Shown piece after piece: positions 41,748 through 49,898 of a stretch of DNA of 55,645 nucleotides. Location of the stretch: positions 1-55,645 of the forward strand of contig DATKRK010000053.1 in NCBI GenBank assembly GCA_035532215.1. Reading direction: 5' to 3'. The position numbers were made by a program, and so were the translations under genes. Origin of the DNA: JAICIG01 sp035532215 (GTDB taxonomy: Bacteria > Planctomycetota > Planctomycetia > Pirellulales > JAICIG01). Each line of letters begins with the position of its first letter. Position 1 is the first letter of the stretch. The notes below the pieces were generated by a model. It made no database searches. It worked only from the letters and a program-made list of their open reading frames with translations, and was not told the origin of the DNA.

Positions 41748-42746
41748 ATGAGCGTGACCGAAAGCGTAACGGAACAGACGAAACAGGAACTCGATCGTTT
41801 TCGGCAGGACTACGATGCCTTGCGCCGCGAGATCGGCAAAGTCATCGTGGGCAACGACGAGATCGTCGACGGCACGCTCACGGCGTTGGTGGCCGGCGGG
41901 CACGTGCTGCTCGAAGGCGTGCCGGGGTTGGGAAAAACGCTGCTGGTGCGTACGCTGGCCGACGCCTTGCACCTGAAGTTCCAACGCGTGCAGTTCACGC
42001 CCGATCTGATGCCGGCCGACTTGATCGGCACGAACGTGGTGCTCGAAACGCCCGAGGGGGGCAAGCGGTTCGAATTTCAGCCCGGCCCGCTGTTCGCCAA
42101 CGTCGTGCTGGCCGACGAAATCAACCGGGCCACGCCCAAGACGCAATCGGCCTTGCTGGAAGCCATGCAGGAACACTCGGTGACGGTGGCCGGCCGGACG
42201 CACAAGCTGCCTCAGCCGTTCTTCGTGATGGCCACGCAAAACCCGCTGGAAATGGAAGGCACGTATCCACTGCCCGAGGCCCAACTCGATCGCTTCCACT
42301 CGAAGCTGCTGGTGCGGTTTCCCAACTCCGCCGAGATCGAAACGATTCTCGACCGCACGACCGAGGTCGCCTCGCCGAAGGCCGAGCCGGTGCTCGACGG
42401 CGCCCGCATCCTCGAATTGCAGAAGCTCGCCCGGCAGATTCCGATCGCCGACGAAGTCCGCCGTTGGGGCATTGCGGTCGTGCTGGCGACGCATCCGGAA
42501 AACGAACGGGCGGCGCCGAAGTCGCGCAGTTTCGTGCGCTACGGAGCGAGTCCCCGCGGCGCACAGGCCATGATTCTGGCGGCCAAGATTCGGGCCATCA
42601 TGGACCATCGCTATCACGTCGCCCGCGACGACCTGCGGGCCGTGGCGCCGGCGGTGTTGCGGCACCGCTTGATCTTGAACTTCGAAGGCCAGGCGGAAGG
42701 CATTCAACCGGATGCGGTCGTGGAGAACGTCTTGGAGAGCGTCTGA
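41748..42746 (+). CDS. MoxR family AAA ATPase
   Basis: A 332-residue ATPase, normal MoxR length. Walker A EGVPGLGKTLLVRTLA is near residues 63-78, followed by RVQFTPDLMPADLIGTNV, Walker B VVLADEINRATPKTQSALLE, sensor 1 FVMATQNPLEMEGTYPLPEA, and a lid with SFVRYGASPRGAQAM. MoxR ATPases act as chaperones that remodel or insert cofactors into VWA-domain partners, here probably the DUF58 and VWA proteins that follow. The ATG at 41748 (MSVTESVTEQ) fits the family; the frame upstream is open but not coding-like. Only three bases separate its stop from the next start. Confidence 0.92.
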   Translation: MSVTESVTEQTKQELDRFRQDYDALRREIGKVIVGNDEIVDGTLTALVAGGHVLLEGVPGLGKTLLVRTLADALHLKFQRVQFTPDLMPADLIGTNVVLETPEGGKRFEFQPGPLFANVVLADEINRATPKTQSALLEAMQEHSVTVAGRTHKLPQPFFVMATQNPLEMEGTYPLPEAQLDRFHSKLLVRFPNSAEIETILDRTTEVASPKAEPVLDGARILELQKLARQIPIADEVRRWGIAVVLATHPENERAAPKSRSFVRYGASPRGAQAMILAAKIRAIMDHRYHVARDDLRAVAPAVLRHRLILNFEGQAEGIQPDAVVENVLESV

Positions 42747-42749
42747 TCG

Positions 42750-43628
42750 ATGCCGCTGTTCGACTCCGACTTTTTGAAAAAGCTCGAATACCTGTCGCTG
42801 ATTTCGCGCAGGGTGTTTCGCGGTTCGCTGTTGGCGCAGCGCCGCACGATGCAGATGGGCGGCGGGGTCGAGTTCGCCGATCACCGCGAGTACGCCCCAG
42901 GCGACGACTTTCGCTATCTCGACTGGAACGTCTACGCCCGGCACGACGAACTGCTGCTCAAGCGGTTTCAGGAAGAAGAAGACCTGCACGTCTACCTGTT
43001 TCTCGATTGTTCGCGGAGCATGGATTTCGGCTCGCCGAACAAGTTCGATTTCGCGCGGCAGGTGACGGCGGCGCTGGCCTATATCGCCCTGGCCGATCTC
43101 GATCGCGTGGCAGTGATTGCGTTTTCCAATGAGATCGTGGCCGATTTTCCGCTCACGCGCGGCAAAGCCCGCATCCTTTCGCTGTTGAAGTTCCTGGAGT
43201 CGCTCGAGCCGCAGGGCACGCTCACCGACCTGGCCCGCGTGGCCGCCGGTTTCGTGCACCGCACGCAACGCCGCGGGCTGGCCGTCGTCGTCAGCGACTT
43301 TTACGACCCCGGCGGCTTCGAACGCGGGCTCGACCTGCTGCGCCATCGCCGCTATGAGCCGCACGTCGTGCAAATCTTCGACCGCACGGAAGCCGAACCC
43401 GCAGTGCTGGGCGATATCGAACTGTACGACATCGAGACTGCGACCGCCCGCAAGGTGACCGTCACCGAGCGCAAGCTGCGGCAGTACCGGGCGATCTTCG
43501 AGCAGTTTCAGCAATCCCTATTGCGTTACTGCCGGAACTACGGTCTCGGCTGCACCCGAACGTCGACTGAAATCCCGTTTGACGAATTGGTGTTGAAAAT
43601 GATGCGCGCTTCAGGACAGGTGGGGTGA
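42750..43628 (+). CDS. DUF58 domain protein
   Basis: A 292-residue protein of the DUF58 family. The signature REYAPGDDFRYLDWNVYARH (about residues 49-68) is followed by a VWA-like segment with a metal-site motif FLDCSRSMDFGSP and by VVVSDFYDPGGFERGL. No transmembrane helix is visible, unlike many DUF58 proteins, so it is probably a soluble partner at the membrane. It follows the MoxR gene by three bases with GGAGAG overlapping the end of that gene, so the two are surely co-transcribed. Such pairs are the core of MoxR-associated systems. Confidence 0.9.
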   Translation: MPLFDSDFLKKLEYLSLISRRVFRGSLLAQRRTMQMGGGVEFADHREYAPGDDFRYLDWNVYARHDELLLKRFQEEEDLHVYLFLDCSRSMDFGSPNKFDFARQVTAALAYIALADLDRVAVIAFSNEIVADFPLTRGKARILSLLKFLESLEPQGTLTDLARVAAGFVHRTQRRGLAVVVSDFYDPGGFERGLDLLRHRRYEPHVVQIFDRTEAEPAVLGDIELYDIETATARKVTVTERKLRQYRAIFEQFQQSLLRYCRNYGLGCTRTSTEIPFDELVLKMMRASGQVG

Positions 43629-43690
43629 ACACAGCAAACTAAGTCCGGCTTTTGGCTTTGAATTCCCGACCTCTGTCTCCTGGCGCCGCC

Positions 43691-45592
43691 GTGTCCCTCG
43701 CCCACCCTGCTGCACTCGCTTGGCTCGCGCTCGCTGCGCCGATCGTGATCTTCTACATCCTGAAGATCCGCCTGCGCCGCGTGCCGGTATCGACGATCCT
43801 CTTCTGGCAGCAGATCTTCGAGGAGAAGCAGCCCCGTTCGATCTGGCGGCACTTGCGGCACCTGCTGTCGTTGCTGGTGCAGTTGGCCATGCTATTGCTG
43901 CTGGCGTTTGCCCTGGCCGAGCCGTTCTTCAACTGGGAGATCGCCCAGGCCCGGCGGCTGGTGCTGGTGTTGGACAACTCGGCCAGCATGCGCGCCGCCG
44001 ACGTCGCCCCCAGCCGCTTCGACGAAGCGCGCCAGCTTGCCCGGCGAAGTATCGACGGCCTGCGGGCGCGCGACGAGATGGCGATCGTGGTGGCGGGCAC
44101 GCAGCCGCGAGTCGTTTGCGGGCTGTCCGGGCATCAACGCACCTTGCGGCAAGCGCTCGATTCGATCGAGCCCAGCGACGGACCGACTTGCGCGCCCGAG
44201 GCCGTCGAACTCGCCAGACGTTTGCTCTCCGGCGGCGAAAACGGGCGCGTCGTGCTCGTCTCCGATGGCTGCTTCGAGGGCGCAGCCGCGCTGGCCGAAG
44301 GGAAAGATATTGAACTGGTCGTCGTCGGCGCCCGCACGGCGAACGTCGGCATCACGCGGTTTCAAGTCCGCCGCAGTCTGCTCGACCCGATCGGCTACGA
44401 AATCCTGGCCGAAGTACAAAACGCTTCGGAAGAGCCGGCTAAATGCCGCATGGAACTCGATCTGGGCGAGGACGTGGTCGACGTGGCGCCGCTGGAGTTG
44501 AAGCCGGGCGAGGTCTGGGTTCACGTATTCGAGAAAACGTCGGCCGAAGGGGGCGTGCTTACCGCGCGGCTCGATCACGAAGACGCCTTGGCGTGCGACA
44601 ATAGCGCTTGGGCTTTGCTGCCGCGTCGCGAGATGCTGCCGGTCACGCTGGTGAGCGAAGGCAACCTGTTTCTCGAAAAAGTCTTCGAGGCGAATCCGCT
44701 CGTCAAGCTCACCGTCGTGAAGCAGCCGCCCGCCAAGCCAGCGCCCGGCTCGATCACGGTGTTTCATCGAAAAACGCCCGAGCGGCTGCCCAAGGGCCTG
44801 GTGTGGGTGATCGACCCGGCCGGCTCGTGCGACCGCTGGCAAGCCGGCGAGAAACTGGAGAATCCGATCGTCACGGCGCAAGACAAAGACTCGCCCTTGA
44901 TGGCGTATGTACGGTTGGACAACGTGATCATGCCCGAGGCGCGAAAGCTCACGTTCGCCGAACCGCCCAAGGTGCTCGTCGGCGCCGTCACCGGCGAGCC
45001 GCTGTATGCCTACTTCGCTAGCGGCGACGATAAGGTCTTGGTGCTCTCCGTCAATCTCGATCAGGGCGACCTGCCGCTGCGGACCGCTTTTCCGATCATG
45101 GCGACCAACGCCCTGGGCTGGTTCGCCGGCCACCGCGGCGAATTGCGCGAATCGCTGGCCACCGGCGCCATCACCGAGGTCGACCTGGCCGCCAAAGCCG
45201 GGCAGAAGCCGGCGCCCGGCGAAGGCGATTCCGCCAAGCCGGCCTCCGACGCTTCGCTTTTCTCGCTGGTTGCTCCCGGCGGCCGGCGCCGCGCGTTGCC
45301 GCCTGGTCTCGCGCAGACGACCGTCGGGCCGCTCGACGAGTGCGGTTTGTGGCAAGTGGCTGCGGGCGAAGCGAAGTCTCCGCCCGAGAAGCCGGCGCTC
45401 GAACTGGCCTGCAACCTGGCGAACCGTCAAGAGAGCGACGTGCGGACGCCGGAGACGCTGTTAGAGCGAAGGGCGCCGTCGCACGCGGCCGCGGGCATGC
45501 TGGTGCGGCCGGTCTGGTTCTATCTGATTGCGCTGGCCTGGTTGTTGGCGGCGGTCGAGTGGTATCTGTATCAACGCCGCTGGATCAGTTGA
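43691..45592 (+). CDS. BatA-like membrane protein with VWA domain
   Basis: About 633 residues from the GTG at 43691, which gives the family-like N-terminus SLAHPAALAWLALAAPIVIF; TTG codons at 43652 and 43658 are alternatives. Two N-terminal helices (the second HLLSLLVQLAMLLLLAFALA) flank a short cytoplasmic loop. A VWA domain follows with the metal site LVLDNSASMRAAD and LVSDGC. Residues ~230-590 form beta-rich domains probably outside the inner membrane, and a last helix (FYLIALAWLLAAVEWYLY) ends the protein. One base separates its stop from the next ATG region, so they form one operon. It is probably an anchored partner of the MoxR ATPase. Confidence 0.85.
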   Translation: MSLAHPAALAWLALAAPIVIFYILKIRLRRVPVSTILFWQQIFEEKQPRSIWRHLRHLLSLLVQLAMLLLLAFALAEPFFNWEIAQARRLVLVLDNSASMRAADVAPSRFDEARQLARRSIDGLRARDEMAIVVAGTQPRVVCGLSGHQRTLRQALDSIEPSDGPTCAPEAVELARRLLSGGENGRVVLVSDGCFEGAAALAEGKDIELVVVGARTANVGITRFQVRRSLLDPIGYEILAEVQNASEEPAKCRMELDLGEDVVDVAPLELKPGEVWVHVFEKTSAEGGVLTARLDHEDALACDNSAWALLPRREMLPVTLVSEGNLFLEKVFEANPLVKLTVVKQPPAKPAPGSITVFHRKTPERLPKGLVWVIDPAGSCDRWQAGEKLENPIVTAQDKDSPLMAYVRLDNVIMPEARKLTFAEPPKVLVGAVTGEPLYAYFASGDDKVLVLSVNLDQGDLPLRTAFPIMATNALGWFAGHRGELRESLATGAITEVDLAAKAGQKPAPGEGDSAKPASDASLFSLVAPGGRRRALPPGLAQTTVGPLDECGLWQVAAGEAKSPPEKPALELACNLANRQESDVRTPETLLERRAPSHAAAGMLVRPVWFYLIALAWLLAAVEWYLYQRRWIS

Positions 45593-45593
45593 G

Positions 45594-48251
45594 ATGACCG
45601 ACTCGACCATTCAATTCGAGCTGACCGATCCCGTCTGGCTGGCGACGTTGGCGGCGTTGCCGGTGGCGGCGTATTACTTCGTGCGCAGCCTGGTCGATTT
45701 CGCCCGCTGGCAGCGAATCACGTCGTTGGCCGTGCGATTGGCGATTCTGCTGTTGCTGGCGCTGTCGCTAGCCGGGCTGACGCTGATTCGCCCGACGCAC
45801 GAACAGTACGTCGTGTTCGCCATCGATCGCAGCTTGAGCGTGGGGGACGAGTCGCAAAAAGAAGTCGATGAGTTCATCAAGCAGGCTCTTTTAGCCCAAG
45901 GGGCGAACCGCGCGGCCTTCATCCCCTTCGCGGCCGAGCCGGGTTTGGTCGGCGACCGCCCGCTGGAAGGCTCAGCGGCGGTCAACCGCGAAGGCACGAA
46001 TCTGGCGGCGGTGATCGAAGCGGCCGCTGCGTCGGCGCCCCCTTCGTACGTGCCGCGGATCGTGCTGGCGACCGACGGCAACCAGACCGACGGCGACGCG
46101 GTGCGCGCCGCGCTGCGGGCCGAGACGCCGATCGACACGGTCGCGCTCAAAACGCGCAGCGACCCCGAAGTGCAGGTCTCGCAAGTCAGCGTTCCGGCGC
46201 AGGTGCGCGAGGGCGAGCCGTTTTACGTCGACGTAGTGATCGACGGCAATCACGACGACGAAGGGCTGATCGAGGTCTATCGCGGCGCGCACAAAGTCAT
46301 CGGCGAGCGCCGCAAGCTGAAGAAAGGCGAGAACCGCCTGCGATTCCAACAGTCGATCGTCGACGAGCGGCTGGCGCAGTACACGGTGCGCGTCAGCGGG
46401 CTGAAGCAAGACACGCTGTTGGACAACAACGCCGAATCGGGCCTGGTATTTACCGCCGGCAAGCCGCGCGTGCTGTTGATCGAAAGCGATCCGAAGCTCG
46501 GGCAGCATTTCGCCTGGGCGATGGAGCAGGAAGAGATTCAAGTCGACGTGCGGCCGCCGCAGGGCATGCCCGACGGTCTGGCCGACCTGCAAAACTACGA
46601 GCTGGTGATTCTTTCCAACGTGCCGGCCACGGCGCTTACGCAGCGGCAAATGGAAATCGCCCGCACTTACGTGCAGGATCTGGGCGGCGGGTTGATGATG
46701 CTCGGCGGCGAGCAATCGTTCGGGCTGGGCGGCTATTACAAAACCGTGCTGGAAGAAATCTTGCCGGTTCGCAGCGACTTCGAAAAGGAAAAGGAGAAAC
46801 CGAGCCTGGCGATGGCGCTGGTCATCGACAAGTCGGGCTCGATGGGCGGCGAGAAGATCGAGCTGGCGAAAGAAGCGGCCAAGAGCGCGGCCGAGTTGCT
46901 CGGCGGCAGCGACAAGCTGGGCGTGATCGCCTTCGAAGGAGAAGCCTACTGGATCAGCGAGATGCAGTCGGCTTCGAACAAGGGCCGGATCATCGACGAC
47001 ATCAGCCGGCTGGAAGCGGGCGGCGGCACCAATATGTATCCGGCCATGGACGAGGCGTTCGCTGCCTTGCAAGCCACGGTGGCCAAGCTCAAACACGTGA
47101 TCATTCTTTCCGACGGCATTTCCGCGCCCGGCGACTTCGAGGGTATCGCCAACGACATGGCCACGTCGCGGATCACGATCTCTACGGTCGGCGTCGGCGA
47201 AGGCGCCGACGAGCAACTGTTGGAAGAGATCGCCCGCATCGGGCAAGGACGCTATTACTTCACCGACGACCCGACGAGCATTCCGCAGATCTTTGCCAAG
47301 GAGACGGTGACGGCCAGCAAGTCGGCCATCGACGAGCAGCCGTTTCTGCCGCAGGTCGTGCGGCCCAGCCAGGCGCTGGCCGATATCGACTTCGAGGCGG
47401 CGCCGTTCCTGCTGGGCTATGTGATGACGCGCGTCAAGCCGACCAGCGAACTGATCCTGGCCTCGGAAAAAGGCGACCCGCTGTTGGCCTGGTGGCGATA
47501 CGGCCTGGGCATGACCGTGGCCTTCACGTCCGACGCCAAGAGCCGCTGGGCGGCCGAATGGCTGAGCTGGCCTGGCTACGGCAAGTTCTGGGCTCAGGTA
47601 GTGCGGCACGCCATGCGGAAAAGCGAAACCAAAGGCGTGCTGGTCGAAGTCAAGCAGCAGGGCCGTCGTGCGACGGTCACGGTGGACGCCGTCGACCCGG
47701 CGGGCCGTTACCTGAACCAGGCCGAAACCGAGTTGACCGTCATCGACCCGCAGCTTCGCAATCGCAAGTTGCCGATGACGCAAACTGCGCCGGGTCGCTA
47801 CATGACGCAGTTTGACACGCCGCAGCCCGGCGCCTATCACCTGGAGTTGGCGCCCAAGAGTCAAGGAACTGTGGCTTACCGCCAGTCTCGCGGGCTGATG
47901 GTCGGCTACTCCGACGAACTGCGGTTGCGGCCGACGAACGAAGCGCTGCTGAAATCACTGGCGCAGGTGACTGGCGGCGCCTACGCTCCGGCGCCCGCCA
48001 AGGTGTTTGCCGAGACCGATCGCACGGCCCAGCGCACGACGCCGCTTTGGCCCTATCTGCTGATGGCGGCCGCCAGTTTGTTGGTGATCGACGTGGCGCT
48101 GCGCCGGATCGATTTCAACCTGCTGGGCAGTTGGCTGCAAAGCGAAAAGCTGCCGACCGTGGCTCCGCCGCCGACCGTAGTCGCGACCGCCAATGGCGAG
48201 GTCGAAGATGTCCGGGAAAACCGCAAGTTTCGCTACAAAATACTTGGCTGA
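45594..48251 (+). CDS. VWA-domain membrane protein with glutamine-amidotransferase-like part
   Basis: An 885-residue protein. Two N-terminal helices are followed by a partial first VWA-like region (VFAIDRSLSVGDES), then a region reading RVLLIESDPKLGQHFAWAME and VQDLGGGLMMLGGEQSFGLG, as in class-I amidotransferase-like folds. A full VWA domain comes next: the metal site ALVIDKSGSMGGEKIELAKE, GGGTNMYPAM and IILSDGISAPGDF. The C-terminal half has a beta-rich part, a helix (LWPYLLMAAASLLVIDVALR) and a short cytoplasmic tail. The ATG at 45594 lies two bases after the previous stop and has a weak site. It probably assembles with the preceding VWA protein in the envelope. Confidence 0.88.
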   Translation: MTDSTIQFELTDPVWLATLAALPVAAYYFVRSLVDFARWQRITSLAVRLAILLLLALSLAGLTLIRPTHEQYVVFAIDRSLSVGDESQKEVDEFIKQALLAQGANRAAFIPFAAEPGLVGDRPLEGSAAVNREGTNLAAVIEAAAASAPPSYVPRIVLATDGNQTDGDAVRAALRAETPIDTVALKTRSDPEVQVSQVSVPAQVREGEPFYVDVVIDGNHDDEGLIEVYRGAHKVIGERRKLKKGENRLRFQQSIVDERLAQYTVRVSGLKQDTLLDNNAESGLVFTAGKPRVLLIESDPKLGQHFAWAMEQEEIQVDVRPPQGMPDGLADLQNYELVILSNVPATALTQRQMEIARTYVQDLGGGLMMLGGEQSFGLGGYYKTVLEEILPVRSDFEKEKEKPSLAMALVIDKSGSMGGEKIELAKEAAKSAAELLGGSDKLGVIAFEGEAYWISEMQSASNKGRIIDDISRLEAGGGTNMYPAMDEAFAALQATVAKLKHVIILSDGISAPGDFEGIANDMATSRITISTVGVGEGADEQLLEEIARIGQGRYYFTDDPTSIPQIFAKETVTASKSAIDEQPFLPQVVRPSQALADIDFEAAPFLLGYVMTRVKPTSELILASEKGDPLLAWWRYGLGMTVAFTSDAKSRWAAEWLSWPGYGKFWAQVVRHAMRKSETKGVLVEVKQQGRRATVTVDAVDPAGRYLNQAETELTVIDPQLRNRKLPMTQTAPGRYMTQFDTPQPGAYHLELAPKSQGTVAYRQSRGLMVGYSDELRLRPTNEALLKSLAQVTGGAYAPAPAKVFAETDRTAQRTTPLWPYLLMAAASLLVIDVALRRIDFNLLGSWLQSEKLPTVAPPPTVVATANGEVEDVRENRKFRYKILG

Positions 48252-48358
48252 ACGGGGGTGAAAAAGGTTGCTCGCTCGGGCCGATACGGTTACGATTCGG
48301 TTGCTCAGCTCGCCGGCGGTGTCGATCAATTCAAATCAACTTTCCGCGAGGGTGGGTC

Positions 48359-49843
48359 ATGGAACGTGCGATCTACGGGCGGTTGGCGCAAGTTCGGCGG
48401 CGGCAACGCCGCTTGTTCGTCGAGCGGATGGCAAGTGCGGGTTTGCTCGTCGGCTCGCTGGTCGGCCTCGCTCTGGCGCTCGGCCGTTGGCTGGCCGCTT
48501 GGCCCGTGACGCCCTGGCAGCCGGCGCTGGCGTTTCTGATTGGCCCGGCATTGGGCGCCTTGCTCGGGTTCTTTTGGCCGCAACGTTGGCGCGCGGCTGC
48601 GGCGGCCGTCGATGCTCACTACCGCTTGAAAGATCGCGCCGTGACGGCGCTGGCTTTCCTGGGCAAAACCGAAAAGACGCCGCTCGATGAGTTGCAGGTC
48701 CGCGACGCCGCCGAGCACCTGTCGCGGGTCGATGCCCGGGCGGTCCTGCCCTGGCGAATGCCCAAGCTGCTGCCGCCGGCCGTCGCCGCCTTGGCTCTGG
48801 CCATGGCGCTAGCCGTCTGGCCGGCAGGCCCGCGGGCGATCAAAGCGGGCGTGAGCGAGCCCTTGCCCGAGGTGCTGGAAACGGTCGCCGCAATTCAAGA
48901 AGACCTCAACCAGTTCGAAGAGTTGGCCAAAGAGGACCAGAACCCCGAGCTGGAAAAGCTGGTGGAAATGCTGCGCGAGAAGGTCGAAGAGATGAAAGAG
49001 CCGGGCGTCGATTTGCGCGAGGCGCTGGCCAAGCTCAGCGACATGCAGTCGGCTATTCAGGCCCAGCAGGCCCAGTACAACGTCGAACTCGTCGACGCGC
49101 AGCTCGAATCGCTGGGCTCGGGCATGAGCCTCTCGCAAGCCCTGGCCGAAGCCGGCAAATCGTTGGTCGAAGGCAAGTTCGACAAGGCCGCCGAAGAGTT
49201 GGAGCAACTTGACGAGCCGCCTTTGGACCGCAAGGAAGCCAAAGCCGTCGAAGAGCAGATGAAAAAGAGCGCTCAGCAGATGGGCGAAGTCGGCCTGGGC
49301 GATCTGGCCGACGCCACCAGCGAAATGGCTGACGGCATCAAGGGGGGCAAAGGCAAGTTCCAGCGGGGCTCGCGGCGATTGGCGAAAGAAGTGAAAGGCC
49401 ATCAACGTCGGCGCAAGATCAACGAACTGCTGAACGCGGAACTGAGTCGCCTGAACGAAAGCAAGTGCAACTGCCAGAAGAATTCCTTGGCGCGGGGCAA
49501 GAAGCCCCAGAAGTCGACCTCGCCGTCGCAAAGTTTCGGCCTGTCGACCAGCGGCAACGTGCGGGGCGACCAGACGAATCTGCTCTCGAAAAAGAACCTG
49601 GAGCAGGTCAGCGGTCCAGTGTCGGACGACGGCCCGTCCGAGGTCGAAACGACGCATTCGCCCGAAGGACGGCAGCAAGCCAGCCGCGGCTATCGCGATT
49701 CGTATCAGAAGTACCGCCGCCTTTCCGAAGCGGTGCTCGACAGCGAGCCGATCCCGCTGGGCCATCGGCAGACGATTCGCCGCTACTTCGAATTGATCCG
49801 GCCGGAACAAGGCGATCTGCCGCCGGCTGCGGATACAAAGTGA
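48359..49843 (+). CDS. Membrane protein with long coiled-coil region
   Basis: A 494-residue protein. Helices at about residues 26-48, 55-72 and 138-155 anchor the N-terminus. From ~165 to ~360 it is charged and coiled-coil-like (EDLNQFEELAKEDQNPELEK, LEQLDEPPLDRKEAKAVEEQ), then basic and Ser/Gln-rich, with a pair of cysteines in ESKCNCQKN. The end carries a conserved-looking YRDSYQKYRRLSEAVLDSEP followed by IPLGHRQTIRRYFELIRP, a motif I recall at the end of planctomycete proteins in MoxR operons. The ATG at 48359 has GAGGGTGGG upstream. It probably completes the MoxR/VWA assembly. Confidence 0.8.
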   Translation: MERAIYGRLAQVRRRQRRLFVERMASAGLLVGSLVGLALALGRWLAAWPVTPWQPALAFLIGPALGALLGFFWPQRWRAAAAAVDAHYRLKDRAVTALAFLGKTEKTPLDELQVRDAAEHLSRVDARAVLPWRMPKLLPPAVAALALAMALAVWPAGPRAIKAGVSEPLPEVLETVAAIQEDLNQFEELAKEDQNPELEKLVEMLREKVEEMKEPGVDLREALAKLSDMQSAIQAQQAQYNVELVDAQLESLGSGMSLSQALAEAGKSLVEGKFDKAAEELEQLDEPPLDRKEAKAVEEQMKKSAQQMGEVGLGDLADATSEMADGIKGGKGKFQRGSRRLAKEVKGHQRRRKINELLNAELSRLNESKCNCQKNSLARGKKPQKSTSPSQSFGLSTSGNVRGDQTNLLSKKNLEQVSGPVSDDGPSEVETTHSPEGRQQASRGYRDSYQKYRRLSEAVLDSEPIPLGHRQTIRRYFELIRPEQGDLPPAADTK

Positions 49844-49898
49844 GCGGGTAAATGCCTGGCCGCACCCTCTCCCGACGGCGGCAGGGGAGGACATTGCC

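Noticed and set aside
41634..43514. 626-codon open frame opposite moxR and DUF58
   Set aside because: Covers two well-identified genes on the other strand and resembles reverse-complement translation.
45972..47864. 630-codon open frame opposite the second VWA gene
   Set aside because: Same reasoning: the plus strand has clear VWA motifs, the minus-strand frame has none.
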